A DNA stretch of 64,000 nt from JAAZNO01 sp964508025 (GTDB lineage: Bacteria > Chloroflexota > Anaerolineae > B4-G1 > SLSP01), in assembly GCA_964508025.1 (NCBI GenBank), contig CAZDSF010000010.1, positions 1 through 64,000 of the forward strand, given 5' to 3'. Below, in pieces: positions 9,227-20,200 of this stretch. Numbering within the stretch: the first letter of the stretch is position 1; the number at the start of each line of letters is the position of its first letter. Under the pieces are notes generated by a model that saw only the letters and a program-made list of their open reading frames with translations, searched no databases and was not told the origin of the DNA. The position numbers and the translations under genes were made by a program.

Positions 9227-10408
9227 TTACACCGCCTGCACGTGCGTCATGATCGCGCAGACGGGCATTCCTTCCTGTACCACGTGGGTCTCGGTACAGT
9301 TCATCAGGATACCCTCTTCCCGCGCCGTGAGGGGGATCGTATCCGGCTGCGCGTCGTCGCCCACTGCGTAGGGCCGCAAAATCACGGCGAAGGTCTCACC
9401 TGCCGCCACCGTCTCGCCCAGCGCCTTCTCCCACAGCAGAAAGCCCCCCGTCGGCGCGGCGTAGCGCGCGTAATCCGCCATCGTACACCACACGCTGGCG
9501 ACCTCCCCGGCGACCGCTGCGCCCTCGAGCACGCCCTTCGCCCGCAGATAGTTGATGATCCGCGCAGCGTCCTCGCGCATCGCGGCGGCGCTCAGCGTAT
9601 CCGCGCTGCCCAGCTCCACCGTGTACGCCTCTTTCTGGAACGCGCGGAACGGAATCTCGCGCCCGGCGTGCGTTCTGAATGCCTTTTGCAGCCGCAGCCA
9701 GGGGAGGATGCACGCTTCATCGAGCGCGCCGGTGAAATCATCCGGCAGCTGGATGACGTAGGGGATGCGCCAATAGGTCGCCATCTCGCGGTACGGCTCG
9801 AAGATGTAGAGATGATGCGCCGCGCGCCCGGCGGTGTGCAGGTCGAGCACGTAATCGTGCGCCAGCGCCATTTCCAGCGCGGCGAGCGCCTGGATATGCC
9901 GGAAGGGCAGCCCGTAGCGCCCCCGCTTGCAGCGTACATCCTCGAGCGCGGCGCGCAGGGCGACGCGGAACGCTTGTACAATCGTCGCCTCGTCGCTCTC
10001 GCGGTGCGCCGCGACGAAGCCCGCCAGCTCCACCGGCTCCGGCTCGTGCGGCCCGGCATCGGGATCGCGCGCGGACTCTACCAACAACGGATAGATGCGG
10101 TTCCAGTTGGAGACGCTGGGATCGTTCAGATCCATGTAGCCCACCTGCTGACCCATGATCTTCGTATCCAGCCCCACGGGATTGATGCTGGGCACGAGGG
10201 TGATGCTGCCGTGCAGCGTCTCCTGCGCGCGCAGGAACTTGAGCAGCTCGAAGATCGCGCCGCAGCCGGCAATCTCCGGGCCGTGAATGTTTGCCTGGAT
10301 GTAAACGGCGGGGCCGGCGTCGCCGATGAAGCGGAACACCGGCGCGGTGAGTTGCGCGCCAGAAGCCAGCGTGCGGAGCGGAATGTCGTGTCGTGTGAAC
10401 TGGATCAT
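9227..10408 (-). CDS. Succinylglutamate desuccinylase/aspartoacylase-type deacylase
   Basis: Taken from ATG 10408, which has AGGAGG just upstream; an in-frame extension to 10681 lacks family similarity. The 393-residue product belongs to the AstE/AspA branch of M14-like zinc hydrolases. The zinc ligands appear as H42-x-x-E45 in 'NIHGPEIAG' and a later His in 'VLDLHTAG'. The 'SINPVGLD' segment is also typical of the family. Likely reaction: hydrolysis of an N-acyl amino acid or related amide. Substrate unknown. Cytoplasmic, with no signal peptide. Confidence 0.85.
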   Translation of the reverse strand: MIQFTRHDIPLRTLASGAQLTAPVFRFIGDAGPAVYIQANIHGPEIAGCGAIFELLKFLRAQETLHGSITLVPSINPVGLDTKIMGQQVGYMDLNDPSVSNWNRIYPLLVESARDPDAGPHEPEPVELAGFVAAHRESDEATIVQAFRVALRAALEDVRCKRGRYGLPFRHIQALAALEMALAHDYVLDLHTAGRAAHHLYIFEPYREMATYWRIPYVIQLPDDFTGALDEACILPWLRLQKAFRTHAGREIPFRAFQKEAYTVELGSADTLSAAAMREDAARIINYLRAKGVLEGAAVAGEVASVWCTMADYARYAAPTGGFLLWEKALGETVAAGETFAVILRPYAVGDDAQPDTIPLTAREEGILMNCTETHVVQEGMPVCAIMTHVQAV

Positions 10409-10712
10409 GGGTCCTCCTGACTGAAGTGTACCTGCGTTCAATGTCGTCATATCATGTCTGTGCCAGCTATTATATCTGATTTTCAACCAGCAGTTTGGGC
10501 CTTCGCAATGTTGCGCCAGGGCGGGTATCACGGCGACTGCTGGCTGGTGGAAAACGCGGCAGGGTAGCAGCGCGTTTCCCGACTTGCCCATTCCCCCGTT
10601 CTTTCTATACTTAGGGTGATTCCTCTTTACGGCGGAATCGCCATTTGAAACGCAGATTTCGCAGATTTCCGCCGTCGCCATTCGCTATTCGCTATTCGCA
10701 AAGGAGAAAGAC
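10409..10712. promoter_or_regulatory. Divergent intergenic region
   Basis: No gene is seen between the deacylase (minus) and PEPCK (plus). A minus-strand TATAAT near 10468-10475 lies about 60 bases before the deacylase start, without a clear -35. Three ATTCGCT-type heptamers (10680-10700) end directly before the PEPCK ribosome site AAAGGAG. Confidence 0.45.
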
Positions 10713-12668
10713 ATGCTCAAATTGAGACACGGCAAGGATCTGTTGACCGAAATCGGCGGCGTCAGGACCGTCGAAGAAGCCCGCGCGTTGTTTGCGGCGC
10801 GCTGCGATGCGCAGACTCAGGCGCGGCTGGAGGGCATTCAAACCGCCGACGCGCTGATCAAGATCGCCAACGCCATCGCGATGATGGCGCCAGACGCGGT
10901 CTTCATCAACACCGGCTCAGAGGCGGATTTTCAGTGGGTGCGCGCGCTCAGCCTACAAAAGGGCGAGGAGCAGGCACTGCCCATGCCGGGGCACACCGTC
11001 CACTTCGACCTGCCCGAAGAACAGGGTCGCGTGGTGGATAAGACCCTCTACATCGTCAACCCCGATGAAGAGACCAGCGTGCTGGCGCGGAGCATCCTGC
11101 GCGAAGAAGCCCTCGAGTACGTCCGCCAGGTGATGGCGGGCATTGCACGGGGCAAGACGCTGCTGATCGGCTTTTTCAATCGTGGGCCGGCGGGCGCGCA
11201 GGCGGCCATCCCCGCCATCGAGATTACCACTTCCGCGTATGTGATGCACTCGGCGGACATCCTCTACCGCAGCATCTACCACGATTTTGATCGGGAAGCG
11301 GCGCGCGCAGGCGAATTCTTCACCAACGTCCACAGCGAAGGGGCGAACCGCCCGGAGGATTTCCCCAATATGCGCGTCTTCATGGATCGCAGCTGGCTCA
11401 CCACTTACTCGATGCTCTGCACCTACGCGGGGAACACGCTGCTGCTCAAGAAGGGCAACCACCGCTTTGCCGTGGATCTGGCAACCTATTACCGCCGGGG
11501 ACGCGAGCTCTCCGAGCACATGTTCATCACCGGGCTGACTGGCCCTGGCGGGCGCAAGACGTTCTTCGCGGGCGCGGCGCCTTCGGGCTGCGGCAAAACC
11601 ACCACCGCGATGGTGGGCGATGACTTCATCGGCGATGATCTGGCGCAGATGTGGATTGCCAGCGATGGGACGCTGCGCGCTGTGAACCCAGAGAAGGGCA
11701 TCTTCGGCATCATCGAAGATGTGAACCCCGAAGGCGATCCGCTGCTCATCGAGGCGCTGACCCGGCCCGGCGTGGAGGTGATCTGGTCGAATGTGCTCAT
11801 CACGCCCGAAGGGGAGCCGCGTTGGGTGGGCGATGGCAAGCCCATGCCGGAGCGCGGGATCAACTACGCAGGCGAATGGTACCCCGGCAAGGTGGACGCG
11901 GCGGGTAAGCTCGCGCCGATTTCTAATCCTAACGCGCGTTGCACGCTGGAAAGCGTCCATATCGGCAACTACAACGCGGCGATTGCCGAAGATCCTGCTG
12001 GCGTCCCGATCAAGGTCATCACCTACAGCGGGCGCGATAGCGACACGATGCCGCCGGTATGGGCAGCGAAGAACCCCGATCATGGCGTGGTCATCGGCGC
12101 CTCCATCCTCTCGGCAGCGACAGCTACGGAAGTGGGCGCGCAGGGCGTCCGTCGCCAGCCGTGGGCCAACGAGCCGTTCATCCCTGGCCCGCTGGCGGAG
12201 TACATGGAAGCGCAGTTCGCTTTCTTCAACGCGCCGGAGCTCAACCCCAAGCCGGTGATGGCGGGACTCAACTACTTCCTCACCGAAGGCGCGCGCGGCG
12301 GCGAGGGCAAGCAACTGCTCGGCGAGAAGCGCGACGTGAAGGTATGGCTCGGCTGGCTGGAGCGCTACGCGCACGGCGACGTGGACGCCATCGAGACGCC
12401 CATCGGCTACATTCCCCGCTACGAGGATCTCGCCGCGCTGTTTGCGGGCATCGGCAAAGAGTATCCCCGCAGCCTGTACGAACGGCAGTTCGCGTTCTAT
12501 GTGGATAACATCCTCGCGCGGATTGCGCTGCAAGAAGCGGCGTATCGCAAAGAAAAGGGCGCGCCGGAGCGGCTGTTCGCGGTTTACGCAGAGCAGCGCG
12601 CCGGGCTGGCGGCGCTCAAGGCGCAGTATGGAGCGGTGGTATCGGTGGCGCAGCTGCAACGCGCTTGA
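10713..12668 (+). CDS. pckG: Phosphoenolpyruvate carboxykinase, GTP-type-like
   Basis: A 651-residue cytoplasmic enzyme. The nucleotide loop APSGCGKTTT lies near residue 290 and is followed by 'GDDFIGDDLAQMW'. Both spacing and wording match the kinase-1 (FPSACGKT) and kinase-2 (GDDIAWM) motifs of GTP-dependent PEPCK rather than the ATP enzyme. Family reaction: oxaloacetate + GTP to PEP + CO2 + GDP. The C-terminal third is divergent from textbook GTP-PEPCK and the protein is some 30-50 residues longer than usual, so nucleotide preference is an inference. It starts at ATG 10713 with AAAGGAG upstream and is followed after 230 bases by rhamnose isomerase. Confidence 0.85.
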   Translation: MLKLRHGKDLLTEIGGVRTVEEARALFAARCDAQTQARLEGIQTADALIKIANAIAMMAPDAVFINTGSEADFQWVRALSLQKGEEQALPMPGHTVHFDLPEEQGRVVDKTLYIVNPDEETSVLARSILREEALEYVRQVMAGIARGKTLLIGFFNRGPAGAQAAIPAIEITTSAYVMHSADILYRSIYHDFDREAARAGEFFTNVHSEGANRPEDFPNMRVFMDRSWLTTYSMLCTYAGNTLLLKKGNHRFAVDLATYYRRGRELSEHMFITGLTGPGGRKTFFAGAAPSGCGKTTTAMVGDDFIGDDLAQMWIASDGTLRAVNPEKGIFGIIEDVNPEGDPLLIEALTRPGVEVIWSNVLITPEGEPRWVGDGKPMPERGINYAGEWYPGKVDAAGKLAPISNPNARCTLESVHIGNYNAAIAEDPAGVPIKVITYSGRDSDTMPPVWAAKNPDHGVVIGASILSAATATEVGAQGVRRQPWANEPFIPGPLAEYMEAQFAFFNAPELNPKPVMAGLNYFLTEGARGGEGKQLLGEKRDVKVWLGWLERYAHGDVDAIETPIGYIPRYEDLAALFAGIGKEYPRSLYERQFAFYVDNILARIALQEAAYRKEKGAPERLFAVYAEQRAGLAALKAQYGAVVSVAQLQRA

Positions 12669-12901
12669 TGCGGGCGTTTCCAAGAGACGTGTCAGCGAAC
12701 CTGCGGTACAACCCTATAGATGAAAATAGTTCATAGAGCGCAGAGAGCCGTGAGCAGAACGCAGCTTGCCATACCCAAACTGCTCCGGTGCTGGTGCGCA
12801 TCATCCAGCAAGAAAATATGTTCGCAGTAACGCACTTTAGCGCGGTGTGACGGCGCTGAAGCGCCTGACTACAAACCCATCCTATTTTCGGAGAAGCCAA
12901 C
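12669..12901. repeat. Short intergenic region with GGCGCT-ga-AGCGCC palindrome
   Basis: The gap between PEPCK and rhamnose isomerase contains one clean palindrome, GGCGCTGAAGCGCC (12851-12864), of the word-like class seen at 8774-9179. No gene or convincing promoter was found. Confidence 0.5.
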
Positions 12902-14161
12902 ATGCCCACTGCAACTTCTATCCAACACGCTTATGACCTCGCCAGAGAGCGGTACGCCGCGCTGGGCGTGGATACCGAAGCCGCGCTGGCGACCCTGGAG
13001 ACGGTCGCCATCTCCCTGCACTGCTGGCAGGGCGATGACGTGGGCGGCTTCGAGGCTGGCAGCGGCGCGCTGAATGGCGGCATCGCCGTCACCGGCAATT
13101 ACCCCGGCAAGGCGCGGAACGCCGACGAGCTGCGCCGCGATCTTGACATGGCTTACAGCCTGCTGCCCGGCGCTCACCGCCTGAACCTGCATGCCATCTA
13201 CCTCGAAGCCGCCGCGCCGGTCGAGCGCAATGCCATCGAGCCGCGCCACTTCGCCGCGTGGGTGGATTGGGCAAAGGCAAACGGACATGGTCTCGATTTC
13301 AACCCCACTTGCTTCTCCCATCCGCTCGCCGCCGATGGCTTCACCCTCTCGCACCGCGACCCCGCCATCCGCCGCTTCTGGGTAGAACACTGCATCGCCT
13401 GCCGGCGCATCGGCGAGCACTTCGGCGCCGTGCTGGGAACGCCCGCCGTCACCAACATCTGGATCCCCGATGGCTACAAGGACACGCCCTTTGACCGCGC
13501 CGCGCCCCGCCAACGCCTGCTCGAATCCCTCGACGCGATTCTGGCTGAGCCGCTGCCCCACAATCTCGATGCCGTCGAACCGAAACTGTTCGGCATCGGC
13601 TCCGAAAGCTACGTCACTGGCTCGATGGAATTCTACACAGCTTACGCCGTGCGCCGGGGCATTCTGCTCACCCTCGATAGCGGGCATTTCCACCCCACCG
13701 AGACCATCGCCGATAAAATCTCGGCCCTGCTGCCGTATCTCGACGCGCTGTTGCTGCACGTCAGCCGGGGAGTGCGCTGGGACAGCGATCACGTCGTCAC
13801 CTTCAACGATGAGCTGCAAGCGATTGCACAGGAGATCGTCCGCAACGACGCGCTGGGGCGTATCCACATCGGACTGGATTACTTCGACGCCAGCATCAAT
13901 CGCATCGCGGCGTGGGTGATTGGGACGCGAAACACGCTCAAGGCGTTGCTGTTCGCGCTGTTGGAGCCGCGCGCGCGGTTGCAGCAGGTCGAGATCGAGG
14001 GCAACTTCACCGCGCGGCTGGCGCTGTTGGAAGAGCTCAAGTCTATGCCCGCCAACGCGGTGTGGGATTTCTACTGCCTCAAGCAGTATGTGCCCGTAGG
14101 CCTGGATTTCATGCGGGTGATTGCAGAGTATGAGCGGCGCGAACTGGCGCAACGAGCGTGA
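12902..14161 (+). CDS. rhaA: L-rhamnose isomerase
   Basis: A 419-residue TIM-barrel protein recognisable from its N-terminus 'LHCWQGDDVGGFE' and from the metal/substrate segments 'FNPTCFSHPLA', 'GSESYVTGSMEFY' and 'LDSGHFHPTE'. These match RhaA enzymes, which interconvert L-rhamnose and L-rhamnulose with Mn2+. Translation starts at ATG 12902 behind GGAG. No other rha genes (kinase, aldolase) are in the window. A sugar ABC transporter lies 41 kb away and need not be related. It is followed by a strong shared terminator. Confidence 0.93.
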   Translation: MPTATSIQHAYDLARERYAALGVDTEAALATLETVAISLHCWQGDDVGGFEAGSGALNGGIAVTGNYPGKARNADELRRDLDMAYSLLPGAHRLNLHAIYLEAAAPVERNAIEPRHFAAWVDWAKANGHGLDFNPTCFSHPLAADGFTLSHRDPAIRRFWVEHCIACRRIGEHFGAVLGTPAVTNIWIPDGYKDTPFDRAAPRQRLLESLDAILAEPLPHNLDAVEPKLFGIGSESYVTGSMEFYTAYAVRRGILLTLDSGHFHPTETIADKISALLPYLDALLLHVSRGVRWDSDHVVTFNDELQAIAQEIVRNDALGRIHIGLDYFDASINRIAAWVIGTRNTLKALLFALLEPRARLQQVEIEGNFTARLALLEELKSMPANAVWDFYCLKQYVPVGLDFMRVIAEYERRELAQRA

Positions 14162-14197
14162 GAGAAAACCTGGGGAAACCCATTCGTGATTCGAAAA

Positions 14198-14240
14198 AGC
14201 CTTGCGGCGACGCTGCGCGTCGCCGCAAGGCTCGATTTTC
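14198..14240. terminator. Bidirectional terminator between rhaA and the FG-GAP gene
   Basis: A 14-bp perfect stem, AGCCTTGCGGCGAC (14198-14211) with GTCGCCGCAAGGCT (14219-14232), has a 7-base loop. It is flanked by AAAAA on the left and ATTTT on the right, so each converging gene has a U-tract. Confidence 0.88.
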
Positions 14241-14248
14241 AACCACTC

Positions 14249-17200
14249 TTACTTCCTCACCAGCGGCAGATATACTCGGTACCCCACCGTTGCCAGCGGA
14301 TGATACCATGCCTGGCGGTTCCACGCGGCGCCTTCCAGGGTGAAGGTCTCCGCAAAGGCCCGCCCACCGATGTGGAACGTCACCGTCTGCCCGGCGCGGG
14401 CGCAGTCATCGCCCGCATCCGCGCGCACCTGCACCTTGTAGGCCAGCGCGCCGCCCACCGTTTCGATGACGCCGCTGCCGCACAGCGCGCCGCCGATCGT
14501 GGCCTGCACCTCCATGCCCGCTACAGGCGCAAAGCCTGCCGTCGCGCTCACCGGCCCGTAGAAGATGGTGGGAAACGGGTTGAAGGCCATGCTCTGCATT
14601 CCTGCCCCCGGCAGCCCCAGGTACGGCGTGATGGTCTCTGTGGCGTGCAGCCAGTAGCTCCGCCCAAATTCCAGCCGGGTGAGATCGTTGAGCCAGGCGG
14701 CGTAGGCGGGATGTTCCACCGTCACGGCCACATCGTAAAGCCGCCATTGCTCCTGCTCGTAGAACAGCAGCGACGAGTACGCCCCTTCGATAGACGCCAG
14801 CGCCTCGGCCACAGGCCGCGCGCCGGGGAGCGGATAGCTCAGCGGATTCCAACCGGAGCGCAGGGCGGGCAGTTCCACTGTGGCGAGCAGCGCGTAGATA
14901 CCCTGTCCGTCCTCTGGCATCCGGGCGATGGCCTGATTATATTCTATATCGAGCGTCGTTTCAAGTCGCTGCCAGGTTTGTCCATCGTTCGGCGAGTAGT
15001 AGAGGCGCAGGGTGTGCTCGTAACCGGCGGGGACATCGCGCTGCAAGTAATCGAAGGCGATGGCGCGGGCGGCGGCGCTCGCGCCCACGACGCGATAGCC
15101 CTGCCCCACCGGCGTGAGCCACGCGGGCAGCTGCGGCAGCGCGGGCAACGCCTGCAACGAGAGGATGCCCGTCTCGGCAAAGAAATCATCCAGGTTGAAG
15201 AGCGTCACTTGCCCATCGCCGGAAGCGACCGGCGCACCCAGTTGCCGTTGATTGGCGCCCCACGCGCGCACATTCGCATCGCCGCTGAAGCCCTTACGGT
15301 TCGGCCCCCACGGCGGGCTGAGGAAGATTTGGGTGACGGTCTCGCCGCCCCCCGGCTGCCAGACGCGCACGGCCCCCTCAAAGGTGGGATGGGCAAGCGT
15401 GAGGGTCTGCGTGAAGACGCTTGGGTTGACCGGATCCGGCGCGAGGGCGATCACCGGCGCGGTAACGGGCAACGTCGCGGTAAGCGGCCCGTAGGCGGGG
15501 AAGATCTGCGCGTGCAGCGCGGCGACGCTCACCGGCAGCGTGACCGTCACGGCGAGCGTGCGCGAGGTGACGGCCTGCACAGTAATGGCGGGCTGCCACC
15601 CAGCAGCGGGCGCAAGCGGCACGCTGCGATCCAGCGCGCTCAGCGCCTCGATGCAGCCGGTGGGCGCGGCTTGCGTCCGCGCATCGTAGGGCGCGAAGAC
15701 GCACAGCCGGTCGCCCACCCGCGCGCCGCGCACTTTGATGCGGTCGCCGTCGCCCAGCGTCGCGCCCAGCGGGACTAATCGGTCATCGGTGGGATCGCCG
15801 GGGGCATTCACCTGGAACAGGTAGGCTTGCGCGCCCGGAACGCGGAGCAGCGCGCCGGTGGCGGCATCGCGCAGATCGAAGAAGCGCGGCGGCAGCGTTT
15901 CGGCGGGCGCGGACGGAGATAGCGGCGTCACGCGGGTGACGGCCAGCGGCAGCCGCGCCGGGCCGGGATTGAGGCGGACCGGTTCATGCACCCTATCGTA
16001 GAAGGCGCGCACCGTCTCCCAATCGGTGCGCCCGGTGGTGTGCTCGGCGATGGTGTGCAGGCAATCGCCCACCCAGTCCGCGCGGGTGAGGAACTCGCTG
16101 TAGGCATCGTCGTAGGTATTGGTCATAAAGCTGCCCTGGCAATCCACCAGGCGCGGGAAGCCGTTGGCGTCGAAGCCCAGGTAGTTATCGGGCAGGAAGA
16201 GCGCGTAGTGCGCAATTTCGTGCGCCAGCGCGCGCTGCCAGTCCTGGTTCAGTTCATCGAGGTTTTGACCGAAAGGATCCCAGTTCGGCCCCATGCGGAT
16301 TTGCCCAGGCCCGTAGGCGTTGGTGATGACGCGCGTCGCGCTGATGACATCATCGGTCATCGCGCCCACAATCCCGCCCATGGTCGCGCGGGGACGGATG
16401 CCGTTCTGCGCGTACATCACAATATCCGCGCTGAGCCAGTTGGCCTTCGCCTGATGCACCCGCACCTCGCCCAGCGCCATTTGCCCATCGGTGACATCAT
16501 ACAGCACCGCCGAGCTCTGCTCCAGGGCCAGCGCCAGATCGCCGAGGAAGTTGCCATCGTTGCGGGCGTCCCATTCCAGCGAGAGATCGAGGTTGAAGAG
16601 GATCAGGGGATTCGCCGCAGAGACGAGCAGGGTTTGCACGCCCGGTTGCTGCACCGTGAATTTATCCAGGCCGGTGTGGGTGGGCGCGGCGCTGGTGTGA
16701 TAGAGTGTATAGGATTCGGTCGCCGTGATAGGCAACAATGCGACGAGCTGATCGCCTACGTTGAGCGCGCCGCGTCCGGGCAGGTAGCCGGCGACGTTGG
16801 TGGCGAGCGCGCGCCCGGTCGCGTCTGTGACCGGCGCAGCGGCCCCGCTCGCTCCAGCGGGCAGCCGGTAGACCTGCGCGCCGCTCACGGGCAGACCGCC
16901 TTCATCCACCACCAACACCTGGCTCCCGCGCGCGCGGAAGGGGAAGGTCTGCGCGCCCGCGCCGAAGGGCCGCTGGTACGGCCCGGCGGTGTTGTGCAGG
17001 CTGGAATACGCCTGGATGCGGAAGACGACATTATCGGCCTGCCCGAAGAAGTTCTGCGCGGCGAGATTCCAAGTGAAGACGTGGGTGTTAGTGATGCCCA
17101 CCTGCCCTGGCGGTAGCGTGGCGAGGTTGGCGGTGAGCGTGTCGCTGGTGGGAACGGCGGGCAGCCACAGACCGCCGCCATCGAGCGAGTAGAAGCCGCG

Positions 17201-20200
17201 CACCTCGCGCACGGGCGCGCTTCCGGCGGCGTGCAGCGTGTAGGGGATGGCGACCGCGCCCTCGAAGATGTGCGCCGAGGCGTAGAAGGCCGCCGCCTGC
17301 GCGCCGGGATACCCCAGCACGACAATGGGCGCGTTGACCGGCAGCGCCTGCGCCGGATGGACGCGGTTGGCGTAGACCCGGCTCGGCGCGTTGCCGCCGC
17401 CCGCTGCCAGATCGAGATCGCCGTCGTGATCCCAATCGCCCCAGGCGACCGAGGCTGCCGGCCCATCGGTGGAGGCCCACACGGGCTGGAGCACGCCGCC
17501 GGCGTTGCGATAGACCTGCGCGTGGCTGCCGTTGGCAAGCGCGAGATCGAGCAGCCCGTTGTTGTCCCAATCGCCCCAGGCGATGTCGCTGGTGGGATAG
17601 GAGGCGGGCGCAGTCCAGGCCAGCATGAAGCTCCCGCCGGTATTGCGGTAGACGCGGCTGTAGCCATCGTTGCCCACCGCCAGATCGGGCAGGCCATCGC
17701 CGTCGAGATCGCCCCAGGCGACGGCGTTGGTGAAATCGCTTTCGGCGGATTCCCAGGCCAGCGCGAAATCATCTCCGGTATTGCGATAGACCTGGTTGGG
17801 CGCATTTCGATTGCCAAACGCCAGATCGAGCAGGCCGTCGCCATCGGCATCGCCCCAGGCAACGCTCCGGCTATTGCGGACTTCCGGCGCAGTCCAGGCC
17901 AGTTCCAGCCCCGCGCCGGTGTTGCGGTAGACCAGATTCGGCGCGCCATTCCGCACTACGGCGAGATCGAGCACCCCGTCGCCATCGGCATCGCCCCAGG
18001 CCAGGCCGCTGACGGCCTGAAGGTCTGGATCGCTCCAGGCGATGCTGAACTCGCCGTTGTCATTTTGTAGCACATAGAGGCCGATGGTTGCCCCGCCGAT
18101 GGCGAGATCGAGCTCCCCATCGCCGTCCCAATCACCCCAGGCGAGCGTGGCAGCGCCGTGGGTCTGGGTGATCGTGTGCGCCAGGGTCAGCGTTGCGCCG
18201 GTATGGCGATAGATGCGGGTAGGGCTGAGCAGGTCGGCGAGCGCGAGATCGAGCCATCCATCGCCGTCGTAGTCGCCCCAGGCCAGCGCGTGGATGTCAG
18301 CGCGATCTGGCGTGCTCCACGCGGGGGCGAAGGGCTGCCCGGCGTTGCGGTAGATGCGGTTGGCCCGTCCCGCAGCGCCGCCGCCATTGCCCACCGCCAG
18401 GTCGAGATCGCCGTCGCCGTCAGCGTCGCCAAAGGCGATGCTGCTGGTGTCATCCGATTCGGGCGAGCTCCAGGCCAGAGTCAGCGTAGTTCCATCATTG
18501 CGATAGATGCGGTTGGGTTGCCCACGATTGCCTATGGCCAGATCGAGCCAGCCGTCGCCATCCCAGTCGCCCCAGGCGGGGCTGGTGGTGTTGTTCTGCT
18601 CGGCGGAAGACCAGACGAGGTTGAAGCCGCTGCCCGTATTCCGATAGAGGCGCGTGGGCGCGTTCTCGGCGCTCACGGCCAGGTCGAGCAGGCCATCGCC
18701 ATCGGCATCGGCCCAGGCGACGCCAGTGCTCGTATCGGTTTCGGCGGATGCCCACGCGGCGACGAACCCGGCGCCGGTGTTGCGGTAGAGGCGCGTCGGG
18801 CCATTGTCGTTCGCTACGGCCAGATCAAGCCGCCCATCACCATCGTAATCGCCCCAGGCGATACCCTGGCTGACTTCCGCTTCCGACGAAGTCCACGCCA
18901 GGAGGAATGCGCCGTTGCCAGCGTTGCGGTAGACGCGGTTGGGGGCCGGGCTGAACCAACCGATGCGGTCATTAGCAACCGCCAGATCGAGCCGCCCGTC
19001 GCCGTTATAATCGCCCCAGGCAACCGCCGTGGTGTTATCCCATTCATCCGATGACCAGGCCAACACCAGGGTCGCGCCGGTATTGCGATAGATGCGGTTG
19101 GGCCGACCGCGATTGCCCACCGCCAGGTCGAGCAGGCCATCGCCATCGGCGTCGCCCCAGGCGAGGCTGGTGGTGAAGTCGCTTTCGGGCGAGATCCAGA
19201 TCAGCGTGTAGCCGTCGCCGGTGTTGCGGTAGAGGCGATTGGGGCCAAAGGCGTTGCCCACGGCCAGATCGAGCAGACCGTCGCCATCGAAATCGCCCCA
19301 GGCGAGGGCGCGGGTGTCGTCGGCTTCGAGCGAAGTCCAATCGAGCGCGAGCGCGCCGCCAGCGTTGCGGTAGATGCGGTTGGCGCGGTTGATGCCATTC
19401 CCATTGCCTACGGCCAAATCGAGATTGCCATTGCCGTCACAATCAGCCCAGGCGACGCTCATGGTGCGATCCTCAGGGATAGGGGCCGACCAGGCGAGCG
19501 CGAACCCGCCGCCGGTGTTGCGGTAGATGCGGTTGGGAGCGTATTCGTTGCCTACGGCCAGATCGGGTAGGCCGTCGCCGTCCCAATCGCCCCAGGCCAG
19601 GCTGGAGGTGCTATCGCTCTCGGCGGAAGTCCAGACCAGCGTGAGCGTCGCGCCGTCATTCGTGTACAGGCGGTTGACGCCGTAATTGCCCACGGCCAGA
19701 TCGGGCTTGCCATCGCCGTTCCAATCCGCCCAGGCGACGGCGGTGGTGCTGCTGCTCTCCGGCGAAGACCACACCAGCGTCATCCCACTGCCGGTGTTGC
19801 GGTAGAGGCGCGTCGGGGCGTTATGGTTGCCCGCTGCCAGATCGGGCTGCCCGTCGCCATCGAAATCGGCCCAGGCAAGGGCGGTGGTGTTGTCCGTTTC
19901 TGTGGAAGACCAGAGCAGCGTGAAGGTGCCATCGCCGTTGTTGCGGTAGACATGGTTCGGCCCGGCCCAGTTGCCCACTGCCAGATCGAGGTTGCCATCA
20001 GCATCCCAATCCGCCCAGGCGAGGCTGGTGGTGTCATCGCTTGCGGCGGATTCCCAGGCCAACGTGAAGGTGTCATCGCCGTTGTTGCGGTAGATGCGGT
20101 TGGGCTGCCCGCGATTGCCGACCGCCAGATCGGGCAAGCCGTCGCCGTCGAAATCGCCCCAGGCGAGGGCGGCGGTGTTGGCGCTCTCGGCAGATGACCA

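Noticed and set aside
10409..10681. N-terminal extension of the AstE/AspA-type deacylase to 10681
   Set aside because: The extra 91 residues lack family similarity and span a promoter-like region, whereas ATG 10408 has a strong AGGAGG site and the family's normal N-terminus.
10953..12683. 576-codon minus-strand frame opposite PEPCK
   Set aside because: Shadow of the PEPCK reading frame with no family motif and no ribosome site.
14186..15778. 530-codon plus-strand frame opposite the giant FG-GAP gene
   Set aside because: It runs through the terminator hairpin and is antisense to clear repeats; its composition is that of a shadow frame.
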